Part shown: positions 7,756 to 16,404 of the stretch, in pieces
How positions within the stretch are numbered: the first letter of the stretch is position 1
Layout of the letters: every line of letters starts with the position of its first letter
Origin: Streptomyces sp. NBC_01283
Lineage (GTDB): Bacteria; Actinomycetota; Actinomycetes; Streptomycetales; Streptomycetaceae
Length of the DNA stretch: 64,000 nt
NCBI RefSeq assembly: GCF_041435335.1
Contig: NZ_CP108430.1
Span: 1,426,001 to 1,490,000, forward strand
Reading direction: 5' to 3'
Translations under genes and position numbers: made by a program
Notes under the pieces: generated by a model
Told to the model about the DNA's origin: nothing
What the model saw: only the letters and a program-made list of their open reading frames with translations
Databases searched by the model: none

Positions 7756-10365
7756 TCAGGAACCCGGGCACCCCGCCGGGTCGGGCCGCGACGCGTCGCC
7801 GATCAAGGCCTCATGTGCTGCCTTGAGCCGCTTCACGTCGGGCTTGACGACCCTGCGGTCGTAGGTCATCAGACCGTTCAACTCGCCCTCCACATCCGAG
7901 ATCTGGGTGTAGACGGCGCCGTTGCCCCCCTTGCAGGCGAGGGCGCGCACCTCGTCGAGCTTGGTGAGGTAGTCGTCCGTGTACGTCGCCGGGTCCACGT
8001 CGACGTAACTCTGCTGGACGGACCAGGCGTGGCCGGGCACGGCGAGTCCGAGACCGCCGTACTCGCCGTTGATCTGCGCCCGTACGCCATCGGGCCTGGG
8101 CGGCAGGGCCGGGCTCGGGTAGCCGTGCTCGTCCATGATGTCGCCCGTGCCGCCGTCGCGCCCGAGGTTGAGGCCCGACATGCCGTTGACCAGGCGGGTC
8201 GGGTCCCAGGCCTTGGCCTGGGTGGCGATGCGGCCCTCGTCGTACTGGCCCCAGCCCTCGTTGAAGGTGACCCACATGACGATCGACGGGTGGTTCGCGT
8301 GCTCGTCGATCATCTGCTTCATCTCGGACTCGTACTGGGTGCGGGCCGCCGTGCTCGGGCTACGGCCCGCGTCCATCGCCGGCATGTCCTGCCAGACCAT
8401 CAGGCCCAGCTTGTCCGCCCAGTAGAACCAGCGGTCCGGCTCGACCTTGATGTGCTTGCGGACCGAGTTGAAGCCCATCTCCTTGTGCATCTTGAGGTCG
8501 TACGCGAGCGCCTCGTCGGTCGGCGCCGTGTGCAGGCCGTCGGGCCAGAAGCCCTGGTCGAGCGTGGCCATCAGGAAGGTGGGCTTGCCGTTGAGCATGG
8601 TGCGCGGGGTGCCGTTGACCTTCTCCACCGCGAGGGAGCGCATCCCGAAGTAGCTCTTCACGCTGTCGCGGCCTACGGTCACCTTCAGGTCGTAGAGGAA
8701 GGGGTCGTCGGGCGACCAGAGGTGCGGCTTGGCGATCTTCAGCTTGAGCGGTGTGCCCGTGCGTCCGCTCGCCTCGGCGACCTTCTTCCTGCCCTCGTAC
8801 GCGACCGCCTTGACCGGCACTCCGTCGCGGACGCCCTTGGGCTCGACGGTGACCTGCTTGGTGGCCACGTCGGGCGTGATCTTGAGCGAGTCGGCGTGGT
8901 CGGTGGCCACCGGCTCCATCCACACCGTCTGCCAGATGCCGGAGGACGGGGTGTACCAGATGCCGCTGGGGTCCAGGCGCTGCTTGCCGACGGGCGGGTT
9001 CTCGCCGCCCTTGGCGTCGGTCGGGTCATAGACGCCGACGATCAGTTCCTGGGTCTTGCCGGGCTTGAGGGCATCCGTGATGTCGGCGCTGAACTTGTCG
9101 TAGCCGCCCTTGTGTTCGGCGACCTTCCTGCCGTTCACGTAGACCTCGGACTGCCAGTCGACCGCGCCGAAGTTGAGCTTGAGGCGCTTGCCGTCGCCGA
9201 CCTTCCAGCCCTGGGGGACGGTGAAGGTCCTGCGGTACCACATGCGGTCCTCGTGCCGTTCCAGGCCGGAGAGCTGGGACTCCACCGGGTAGGGGACGAG
9301 GATCTTCTCGGCGAGGTTCTTGCCGACCGGCGGCTTCTCGCCCTCCTTGGCCGATGCGAACTGCCAGGAGCCGTTGAGGTTGCGCCAGGAGTCACGCGTG
9401 AGCTGGGGGCGGGGGTACTCGGGGAGCACGTTGCCCGGCTTCACGTCGTCGGCGAACTTGGTGCGCAGCTGGTGCTCGGAGTGGTTGGGGCCGCTGCTCC
9501 AGAAGGCGGCGACCGCCTTGCCGTCGTCGCCGGCCAGGCCGCCCTTGCCGTCGTAGCGGAGGTCGGCGGTGCCCTTCGCGGTGCCGGTCTTGTTGCCGAC
9601 CACGGGCTCCTTGAGGCCCACGAGGAGGGCGCGGGAGTCCTTGGGGTCGGCCTCGACGGTGCTGATCGGCCACTTCGCACCACCGATGACGGCTTCGATG
9701 TGGTCCGCGAGACCGTTCGGGGGCGCGCTGAGCTTCTGGGCGAAGTCCAGCTTCAGGGTGCGGCCGTCCTTGAGGACGGTGGCGGCGGTGGCTCCGTCGT
9801 AGTCGAAGCCGTCAGGAAGGCGGAAGGCCGACTGCGGGACGGCTTCCTTGCTGCCGCCGGGCTCGGTCCAGCGCAGGTGGAGGTTGGAGCCGCCGTAGTG
9901 CTCGAAGTACTCGACCTTGATGTCGTAGGCCTTGCCGGCCGTCAACTCGACGGGCTGCGCGGTCTGTTCCTTGTCCCAGTCGTCGACCCAGTGGTCGATG
10001 GCGAGCTTGCCGTCGACCCACAGGCGGAAGCCGTTGTCGCCGATCATGGAGAAGGTGTGGGATCCGGTCTTCTCCGGGACGACCTTGCCGGTCCAGCGGA
10101 CGGTGGCGTCATCCGCCTTGCCGGTGGCGAAGGCCAGGCGGGGGTCGAGGTTGTCGAAGTCGATCTTCTGGTCGAAGCCGGTGGCCTTGAGCTCGTGGAA
10201 GTCGAAGGCACCGGGGGCGGACTGGGTGTAGTACTCGCCCTTCAGGCCGTGGACGTCGGGGGTTTCGTCGGCGGCCGTCGCGGCCGGGACGGCGGTCAGG
10301 CCGGCGCAGGCGAGTGCGACGGTGAGCAGCAGTACCAGCCGCTGCCTGACTCGTCTGGGTCTCAT
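7756..10365 (-). CDS. Secreted PA14-GH2 beta-glycosidase
   Basis: An 869-residue secreted enzyme. ATG at 10365 has AAGGAGGA about 10 bases upstream and opens a signal peptide ending in AATA. Next is a PA14 domain (GLKGEYYTQ to about residue 170), probably carbohydrate-binding. The GH2 modules follow: a sugar-binding jelly roll with WRNLNGSWQF and MWYRRTF, an immunoglobulin-like part, and the catalytic barrel. The acid/base Glu is in TFNEGWGQYDE and the nucleophile Glu is probably in NGEYGG. GH2 covers beta-galactosidases, glucuronidases and mannosidases; the sequence alone does not fix the sugar. Divergent from lacI across a shared operator region. Confidence 0.93.
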   Translation of the reverse strand: MRPRRVRQRLVLLLTVALACAGLTAVPAATAADETPDVHGLKGEYYTQSAPGAFDFHELKATGFDQKIDFDNLDPRLAFATGKADDATVRWTGKVVPEKTGSHTFSMIGDNGFRLWVDGKLAIDHWVDDWDKEQTAQPVELTAGKAYDIKVEYFEHYGGSNLHLRWTEPGGSKEAVPQSAFRLPDGFDYDGATAATVLKDGRTLKLDFAQKLSAPPNGLADHIEAVIGGAKWPISTVEADPKDSRALLVGLKEPVVGNKTGTAKGTADLRYDGKGGLAGDDGKAVAAFWSSGPNHSEHQLRTKFADDVKPGNVLPEYPRPQLTRDSWRNLNGSWQFASAKEGEKPPVGKNLAEKILVPYPVESQLSGLERHEDRMWYRRTFTVPQGWKVGDGKRLKLNFGAVDWQSEVYVNGRKVAEHKGGYDKFSADITDALKPGKTQELIVGVYDPTDAKGGENPPVGKQRLDPSGIWYTPSSGIWQTVWMEPVATDHADSLKITPDVATKQVTVEPKGVRDGVPVKAVAYEGRKKVAEASGRTGTPLKLKIAKPHLWSPDDPFLYDLKVTVGRDSVKSYFGMRSLAVEKVNGTPRTMLNGKPTFLMATLDQGFWPDGLHTAPTDEALAYDLKMHKEMGFNSVRKHIKVEPDRWFYWADKLGLMVWQDMPAMDAGRSPSTAARTQYESEMKQMIDEHANHPSIVMWVTFNEGWGQYDEGRIATQAKAWDPTRLVNGMSGLNLGRDGGTGDIMDEHGYPSPALPPRPDGVRAQINGEYGGLGLAVPGHAWSVQQSYVDVDPATYTDDYLTKLDEVRALACKGGNGAVYTQISDVEGELNGLMTYDRRVVKPDVKRLKAAHEALIGDASRPDPAGCPGS

Positions 10366-10440
10366 GGGGCGCACAGATCCTCCTTGCTCGAAGCGGTGCT
10401 CCGAAGGCCGGGGAAGGGGGTGGCGGGTCGCCGCCGCAGT

Positions 10441-10466
10441 CTGTACAACGAATCTGTACAACGTTG
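10441..10466. promoter_or_regulatory. LacI operator region between GH2 and lacI genes
   Basis: CTGTACAACG occurs twice as direct repeats (10441-10450 and 10454-10463, 13-bp period). The second copy extends into the palindrome CAACGTTG (10459-10466). This core is shared with the operator of the GH92 gene. The site is about 76 bases from the GH2 start and 103 from the lacI start, fitting joint control and autoregulation. Confidence 0.65.
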
Positions 10467-10568
10467 GAAGGAACGGCAGTTGGCATGACAGCACGCTCTC
10501 CGGCGCGCTGTCCAGGGTCACGACAATCACCCCAGGACAGGGGTGCACCTCGACGCAGGGAGCTGCAC

Positions 10569-11582
10569 GTGCGGGTTAGCCTCAAGGACGTCGCGGAGCG
10601 CGCGGGCGTCTCGATCAAGACCGTTTCGAACGTGGTGAACAAGTACCAGCACGTCACCCCGGCGATGCGGGCCCGCGTCCAGGAGGCCATCGACGAGCTG
10701 GGCTACCGGCCGAACTTGACGGCCCGTCACCTGCGCAAGGGCCGTACGGGGATCATCGCGCTGGCCGTTCCGGAGTTGGGAAACCCCTACTTCGCCGAGC
10801 TCGCGGGCGCGGTCATCGACGCGGCGGCCGAGCACGACTTCACGGTCCTGCTCGACCACACCAGGGGCGACCGTGAGCAGGAGGTCCTGGTCAGTCAGGG
10901 CTTCCGCGCCCGGGTCATCGACGGACTCATCCTGAGCCCGCTGGAGCTGGAGGCGGCCGACCTCCTCGGCCGCGAGGACGACGTGCCGCTGGTGCTGCTC
11001 GGCGAGCGCCAGTACGACCTGCCCTACGACCACATCGCGATCGACAACGTGGCGGCGGCCCGCACGGCGGTACGCCACCTCATCAGCCGTGGCCGCACCC
11101 GCATCGCGTATCTCGGCGCCCGCACGGACTCCGCGAACCGCCCCGCGAACCTGCGACTCCAGGGCTGGCGGGAGGAGTTGACCCAGGCGGGGATCGCCGC
11201 GCCGGACAATCTGGTCGGCCCGGTCGGCGGCTGGAACCGCTGGGACGGGGCGAAGGCGATGGCACGGATGCTCGACGCGGGAGTGCGGCCCGACGCGGTG
11301 TTCGCCTACAACGACCTGGTGGCGATCGGCGCCATGCGCGTGCTGCACGAGCGGGGTCTGCGCGTGCCGTGGGACGTGGCGGTGGTCGGCTTCGACGACA
11401 TCGCCGAGGGGCAGTTCGGGGCGGTCACGCTGACCACGGTGTCGCCGGACAAGCAGGCCATCGCCCGGCTCGCGGTGGCCTCGCTGCTGCGCAGCCTGGA
11501 GGGCTCGGCAGAGCCCGAAGGGCGTGAACTGGCCGCGGAGTTCCGCCTGGTGGAGCGCGAAAGCACGCTCGGCCGACGCTGA
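10569..11582 (+). CDS. LacI family transcriptional regulator
   Basis: Sugar-responsive repressor of 337 residues. The GTG at 10569, preceded by GGGAG, gives the standard LacI N-terminus VSLKDVAERAGVS, followed by the helix-turn-helix IKTVSNVVN and hinge helix. The periplasmic-binding-protein-like effector domain follows, with FDDIAEGQFGAVTLTTV near its end, typical of the family. An open frame extends upstream to 10464 but covers the operator and is Arg-rich, so I reject it. It lies between the divergent GH2 gene and the downstream importer operon and is the probable regulator of both and of GH92. Confidence 0.93.
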   Translation: MRVSLKDVAERAGVSIKTVSNVVNKYQHVTPAMRARVQEAIDELGYRPNLTARHLRKGRTGIIALAVPELGNPYFAELAGAVIDAAAEHDFTVLLDHTRGDREQEVLVSQGFRARVIDGLILSPLELEAADLLGREDDVPLVLLGERQYDLPYDHIAIDNVAAARTAVRHLISRGRTRIAYLGARTDSANRPANLRLQGWREELTQAGIAAPDNLVGPVGGWNRWDGAKAMARMLDAGVRPDAVFAYNDLVAIGAMRVLHERGLRVPWDVAVVGFDDIAEGQFGAVTLTTVSPDKQAIARLAVASLLRSLEGSAEPEGRELAAEFRLVERESTLGRR

Positions 11583-11623
11583 GCGGTCGCGTCGGCAGCC
11601 GGGACCTGCGTTTGCGCGGAGGG

Positions 11624-11652
11624 TTTACAGCCCCCTTTCAACGATGTAAAAA
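11624..11652 (+). promoter_or_regulatory. Putative promoter with LacI-like operator, sugar importer operon
   Basis: TTTACA (11624-11629) and TAAAAA (11647-11652) are separated by 17 bases. The spacer holds CAACGATG (11639-11646), one base from the CAACGTTG operator core. A second small palindrome, GAGCGCTC, lies at 11696-11703. The operon's first ATG is at 11737, after GGGGA. Confidence 0.45.
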
Positions 11653-11736
11653 GCTCCCCGTACCGCCGAGTTGACCGCAAGTGCCATCCTCCCGTGAGCG
11701 CTCTCAGCGCCGGGGCCGTGCCGTTTTGGGGACTCC

Positions 11737-12831
11737 ATGAAGCCGACCACACGCCTTAGCCGTACCTCAGCCAGGACCCTCCTCGCCGCCGGTCTCGTCG
11801 CGAGCCTCGCGCTCGCCACCGGATGTGCCAAGTCCGAGGACGGCGACAAGAGCTCCGTGTCACAGGACAAGGGCGATTCGGGCCAGGTCGTCTCGGAGCC
11901 GAGCGAGGGCAGCGGACCGGCCTGCGCGATCGACGCCTACGGCGGCAAGAAGCTCGACCTCAAGACCGCCACCGTCGGCTTCTCCCAGTCCGAGAAGGAG
12001 GCCAACCCCTTCCGCATCGCGGAGACGGCGTCCATCAAGGCCGAGGCGAAGAAGCGCGGCGTCAAACTGCTCACCGCCAACGCCCAGTCGCAGTTCTCCA
12101 AGCAGATCAGCGACGTCCAGGACCTCATCGCCAAGGGCGCCGACCTGCTTGTCATCGCACCGCTGAACTCCGACGGCTGGGAGCCGGTGCTGCGCGCGGC
12201 CTCCGCCAAGCACATCCCGATCATCACCATCGACCGCAAGATCAACGCCAAGGCATGCAAGGACTACGTCAGCTTCATCGGCTCCGACTTCGTCGAGCAG
12301 GGCAAGCGCGCGGCCGACCAGATGATCAAGTCGACGGGCGGCAAGGGCGACGTCGCGATCCTGCTGGGCGCCGCGGGCAACAACGTCACCACCGAACGCA
12401 CCAAGGGCTTCCAGGACCGCATCAAGGAGAAGGCCCCCGACCTGAAGGTCGTCTTCAAGCAGACGGGCGAGTTCGCCCGCGAGAAGGGCCAGCAGGTCAC
12501 CGAGCAGCTCATCCAGTCCAAGCCCGGCATCAACGGCATCTACGCCGAGAACGACGAGATGGGCCTCGGTGCCGTCAACGCCCTCAAGGGCGCGGGCAAG
12601 AAGGCCGGCGACGTGAAGATCGTGACGGTCGACGGGACCCGCAACGCCGTGCAGGGCATCGTCGACGGCTGGATCGACGGCGTCATCGAGTCGAACCCGC
12701 GCTTCGGCCCGCTCGCCTTCCAGACCCTGGACACCTTCACCAAGGGCACGAAGGTCTCGCAGGACATCGTCATCAAGGACAGCGCGTACACGAAGGGCAA
12801 CGCCAAGGCGGACCTCGGCAAGGCGTACTGA
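11737..12831 (+). CDS. Sugar ABC transporter substrate-binding lipoprotein (YtfQ-like)
   Basis: Pentose/hexose-type periplasmic-binding-fold lipoprotein of 364 residues. The lipobox LATGC places the acylated Cys near residue 30, after an Ala/Leu-rich signal. The segments VGFSQSEKE, APLNSDGWEPVL, TIDRKI and QTGEFAREKGQQV follow the pattern of the galactofuranose-binding protein YtfQ rather than ribose-binding RbsB. It captures the sugar outside the membrane for the ATPase and two permeases encoded directly downstream. Its stop is one base from the next start, so the genes are translationally linked. Substrate galactofuranose or a related sugar is inferred. Confidence 0.92.
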   Translation: MKPTTRLSRTSARTLLAAGLVASLALATGCAKSEDGDKSSVSQDKGDSGQVVSEPSEGSGPACAIDAYGGKKLDLKTATVGFSQSEKEANPFRIAETASIKAEAKKRGVKLLTANAQSQFSKQISDVQDLIAKGADLLVIAPLNSDGWEPVLRAASAKHIPIITIDRKINAKACKDYVSFIGSDFVEQGKRAADQMIKSTGGKGDVAILLGAAGNNVTTERTKGFQDRIKEKAPDLKVVFKQTGEFAREKGQQVTEQLIQSKPGINGIYAENDEMGLGAVNALKGAGKKAGDVKIVTVDGTRNAVQGIVDGWIDGVIESNPRFGPLAFQTLDTFTKGTKVSQDIVIKDSAYTKGNAKADLGKAY

Positions 12832-12832
12832 G

Positions 12833-14353
12833 ATGACGGACGTCCTCTCGGTCACCCGCCTCAGCAAGACGTTCCCGGGCGTACGCGCCCTGGACGGGGT
12901 CGACTTCACCGCACGCGCGGGTGAGGTGCACGCCCTGATCGGTGAGAACGGCGCGGGCAAGTCCACCCTCATCAAGGTCCTGACGGGCGTGTACGCACCG
13001 GACGCGGGCGAGCTGACCTTCAACGGCGAACCGGTCAGCTTCGCCACCCCCCTCGAAGCCCAGCACGCGGGCATCTCCACCATCTACCAGGAGGTCAACC
13101 TCGTCCCCCTGATGAGCGTGGCCCGCAATCTCTTCCTCGGCCGCGAGCCGCGCGGCCGTCTGGGCCTCATCGATTTCCGCCGCATGCACCGCGAGGCGGA
13201 CGAGGCCCTGCAGCGGCTCGGCATCCGGGTCGATGTGCGCCGCCCCCTGCGTGAACTGGGGGTCGGCACCCAGCAGATGGTGGCTCTGGCCCGCGCGGTC
13301 TCGGTCGACGCGCAGGTCGTCATCATGGACGAGCCGACGTCGTCCCTCGAACCCCGCGAGGTCCAGACGCTCTTCGGCGTGATCCGCATGCTGCGGGACC
13401 GCGGCATCGCGGTGATCTACGTCAGCCACCGCCTGGAGGAGCTGTACGAGGTGTGCGACACGGTCACGGTGCTGCGCGACGGCAAGCTGGTGCACACGGG
13501 CCGGATCGCGGACCTCGACCGGCTCCGCCTCGTCTCGCTGATGCTGGGGCGCGAGGTCGGGGAAGTACGCGAGGAGGGCGTCACCAAGTTCTCCGGAGAA
13601 CACGCCCCGGAAACCCAACCGGTGCTCCAAGCAGAGAACCTGACGATGCGTCACTACTTGCACGGCGTGTCCGTCGAGATCCGCCCCGGCGAGGTGGTGG
13701 GCCTGGGCGGACTGCTCGGCTCGGGCCGCAGCGAGACGGCCAAGGCCATCGCGGGAGCACTGCCGCCGGACTCCGGGCGGGTGGTGATAGCGGGCGCGGC
13801 GGTCCGTACTGGCTCACCGCCCGCCGCCATCCGCGCGGGCATCAGCCTCCTCCCCGAGGACCGCAAGGCCGAGGGGATCGTCCCCGGCCTCTCGGTCCGC
13901 GAGAACATCGCACTCGCCGCGCTCCCCCGCCTCTCCCGCTTCGGCCTGGTGAACGAGTCGGCGATCGACTCCATCGTGGACACCTTCATGAAGCGCCTGC
14001 GCATCAAGGCGTCGGGCCCCCACCAGAAGGTGGGCGAACTGTCGGGCGGCAACCAGCAGAAGGTGCTCCTGGCCCGCTGGCTGGCGATGAACCCCAAGGT
14101 CCTCCTCCTCGACGAGCCCACCCGAGGCATAGACATCGGCGCGAAGGCCGAGGTCCAGAAGCTCATCGACGAGCTGGCCAACGACGGCCTGGCCGTACTC
14201 CTCATCTCCTCCGACATGGAGGAACTGATAGAGGGCTCAGACCGAGTGATTGTCCTCAAGGACGGCACGGTGATCGAAGAACTCACCGGCGCCCAGGTCA
14301 CGGAGGACGCCCTCATGCGAGCGATAGCAACAACCAGGAGCCCAGGTGACTAG
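12833..14353 (+). CDS. Sugar ABC transporter ATPase, tandem nucleotide-binding domains (YtfR-like)
   Basis: A 506-residue ATPase with two nucleotide-binding domains, as in RbsA/XylG/YtfR. The first has Walker A GENGAGKST, an NLFLGREP segment and Walker B VVIMDEPTSSLE. The second has the degenerate P-loop GSGRSETAKAI usual in this subfamily, the signature LSGGNQQKV and LLLDEPTRGID. It powers the importer formed by the two permeases that follow. Its ATG is one base after the stop of the binding protein gene, so co-translation is likely. Confidence 0.95.
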   Translation: MTDVLSVTRLSKTFPGVRALDGVDFTARAGEVHALIGENGAGKSTLIKVLTGVYAPDAGELTFNGEPVSFATPLEAQHAGISTIYQEVNLVPLMSVARNLFLGREPRGRLGLIDFRRMHREADEALQRLGIRVDVRRPLRELGVGTQQMVALARAVSVDAQVVIMDEPTSSLEPREVQTLFGVIRMLRDRGIAVIYVSHRLEELYEVCDTVTVLRDGKLVHTGRIADLDRLRLVSLMLGREVGEVREEGVTKFSGEHAPETQPVLQAENLTMRHYLHGVSVEIRPGEVVGLGGLLGSGRSETAKAIAGALPPDSGRVVIAGAAVRTGSPPAAIRAGISLLPEDRKAEGIVPGLSVRENIALAALPRLSRFGLVNESAIDSIVDTFMKRLRIKASGPHQKVGELSGGNQQKVLLARWLAMNPKVLLLDEPTRGIDIGAKAEVQKLIDELANDGLAVLLISSDMEELIEGSDRVIVLKDGTVIEELTGAQVTEDALMRAIATTRSPGD

Positions 14354-14422
14354 CCCCCGACCCGCCCGCAGCCGCCGGACCAACCCGCCTCACCGAGAAG
14401 CCAAGGCGCACCCGGAGTACTC

Positions 14423-15385
14423 ATGACTGACCTCGCCCTAGGAGCAAAAGCCGCCGACCGCGAACGCATCCTCCGCTTCCTCCAGAACTACGGCGTCTAC
14501 CTGGGCGTAGCCGTCCTGCTGCTGCTCAACATCGCGCTCACCCCGCACTTCCTCTCCGCCGAGAACTTCCGCACCCAGGCGGTCCAGGTCGCCCCCGTCC
14601 TCATCGTCGCGCTCGGCATGGCGCTGGCCATCGGCAGCGAGGGCGTGGACCTCTCCGTCGGCTCCGTCATGGCGCTCTCCACGTCACTGCTCTCCCTCTA
14701 CCTCGGCTACGGGACATGGATCGCGGTCATCGTCGCGGTCATCGGCGGTGCGGTCATCGGCATCGCGAACGGCTCGCTCATCGCGTTCATCGGCGTCCAG
14801 CCCATCGTCGCCACGCTGGCGTTGATGGTCGCGGGCCGCGGCCTCGCCCTCGTGCTCCTCCCCCAGCTCAAGGACGTACACGACCCGACCATGGCCTCGC
14901 TCGGCTCCGGCGCCGTGCTCGGCATCCCCTACCTCGTCCTGATCGCGGCGGCACTCGCACTCCTCGTCGCGTTCGTCGTCCGGCGCACCACCTTCGGACG
15001 GCAACTGCTCGCCATCGGCGACAGCCGCCCGGCCGCGCGCCTCGCGGGACTCCCCGTACGCCGTGTCCTGATCCTGGTGTACGTCTGCTCCGGCGCCCTC
15101 GCGGCGATCGCGGGCGTCCTGGCGACGGCCCGTCTCACCGCCAGCGACCCCACCTCGCTGGGCAACCTGATGGAACTGTCCGCGATCACGGCCGTGGTGG
15201 TCGGCGGCACCCCGCTCAGCGGCGGGCGCGTACGGATCGGCGGCACCGTCGCGGGCGCCGTACTGATCCAGCTGCTCACCGCCACGCTCATCAAGCACGA
15301 TCTGCCGCCCTCCTGGACACAGATCGCCCAGGCCGTAGTGATCATTCTCGCCGTCTACGCGGCACGGGAGAGGGGCAAGCGGTGA
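14423..15385 (+). CDS. Sugar ABC transporter permease (YtfT-like)
   Basis: A 320-residue BPD-transport 2 family (RbsC-like) permease with about 8-10 hydrophobic segments. The conserved EGVDLSVGSVMALS loop and the late VVVGGTPLSGGRVRIGGT motif are both present; the latter is the coupling region for the ATPase. It is the first of two different permeases in this operon, an arrangement shared with YtfT-YjfF and unlike the single-permease ribose system. Its stop overlaps the GTG of the next gene (GTGA, 15382-15385). Confidence 0.93.
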   Translation: MTDLALGAKAADRERILRFLQNYGVYLGVAVLLLLNIALTPHFLSAENFRTQAVQVAPVLIVALGMALAIGSEGVDLSVGSVMALSTSLLSLYLGYGTWIAVIVAVIGGAVIGIANGSLIAFIGVQPIVATLALMVAGRGLALVLLPQLKDVHDPTMASLGSGAVLGIPYLVLIAAALALLVAFVVRRTTFGRQLLAIGDSRPAARLAGLPVRRVLILVYVCSGALAAIAGVLATARLTASDPTSLGNLMELSAITAVVVGGTPLSGGRVRIGGTVAGAVLIQLLTATLIKHDLPPSWTQIAQAVVIILAVYAARERGKR

Positions 15386-16404
15386 CCGGCACCGTCCTAT
15401 CCGAGGCCAAGTCCATGAAGCCGAGCGACGACGAGCCCACCGGCGCGAGCCGCTCCGAGCGCGTCAGCGCACTCGCCCAGCAGCACGGTGCCCTGGTCAC
15501 CCTGGTGGTCGCCGTCATCGCGGCGTCGGCCAGCTTCGACACGTTCCTGACCGGTGACAACCTGGAGAACATGGCGGTCTCCTCCGCCTTCCTCGCGGTC
15601 GTCGCCCTGGGCATGACCTTCGTGATCATCACCGGCGGCATCGACCTCTCCGTCGGCTCGCTGTTCGCACTCGGCGGGGTCCTCGCGGCCTGGGGCTCGC
15701 AGTACGGGACGGCGGTGGCGCTGCTCCTGCCGCTCGCGGTCTGCGGACTCATCGGCCTGGTCAACGGCCTCCTCATCGCCCGCTCCCGGCTGGCCCCCTT
15801 CATCGTGACGCTGGCCGCGATGCTGGGCGCCCGCGGCATCCTCCTGTCCATCACCGACGAGGGGTCGAAGACCTATCTGGTCGACAAGGACTCGTTCTTC
15901 GCGACACTCGGCCAGGGGAAGGTTTTCGGCATCGGCGCCCCGGTCTGGATCACGCTCGTCCTCTTCGTCGCCGGCGCCGTGGTCCTGCGCCGCAGCCGCT
16001 TCGGCCAGTACGTGTACGCGGTCGGCGGCAACGAGGACGCGGCGGCCCTGATGGGCGCCCCCGTGGCCCGCACCAAGGTCACCGTCTACACCATCTCCGG
16101 GCTCTGCGCGGGCCTGGCGGGCGCGCTCAACGCGGCCTGGCTGGTCTCGGGCGTCACCATCCTCGGCTCGGGCATGGAACTGGAGGCGATCTCGGCGGTC
16201 GTCATCGGCGGCACGCTCCTGACCGGCGGATTCGGCTTCATCAGCGGCTCGCTCGTCGGCGTGCTGCTCCTGAAGGTCATCCAGAACGTCATCAACCAGA
16301 TCGGCTCGCTCGACTCCGCCTACCAACAGGTGGTCAGCGGCGCCTTCCTGGCCCTCGTCGTGATCGCGCAGACCTGGCTGGGCCGCAGGCGCCGGGTGCT
16401 GTAG
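15382..16404 (+). CDS. yjfF: Sugar ABC transporter permease (YjfF-like)
   Basis: A 340-residue RbsC-family permease. The GTG at 15382 overlaps the previous stop by four bases. The N-terminal about 30 residues are hydrophilic. The family core follows: ALGMTFVIITGGIDLSVGSLF, ALMGAPVARTKV and AISAVVIGGTLLTGG. These resemble YjfF of the galactofuranose importer, and I use the symbol on that resemblance plus the gene order. Its TAG at 16402-16404 directly abuts the stop codon of the convergent glgC gene, with no spacer for a terminator. Confidence 0.9.
   Translation: MTGTVLSEAKSMKPSDDEPTGASRSERVSALAQQHGALVTLVVAVIAASASFDTFLTGDNLENMAVSSAFLAVVALGMTFVIITGGIDLSVGSLFALGGVLAAWGSQYGTAVALLLPLAVCGLIGLVNGLLIARSRLAPFIVTLAAMLGARGILLSITDEGSKTYLVDKDSFFATLGQGKVFGIGAPVWITLVLFVAGAVVLRRSRFGQYVYAVGGNEDAAALMGAPVARTKVTVYTISGLCAGLAGALNAAWLVSGVTILGSGMELEAISAVVIGGTLLTGGFGFISGSLVGVLLLKVIQNVINQIGSLDSAYQQVVSGAFLALVVIAQTWLGRRRRVL

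Noticed and set aside
7582..10488. 968-codon plus-strand frame opposite the GH2 gene
   Set aside because: Antisense shadow. GH2 active-site motifs and the signal peptide are on the minus strand.
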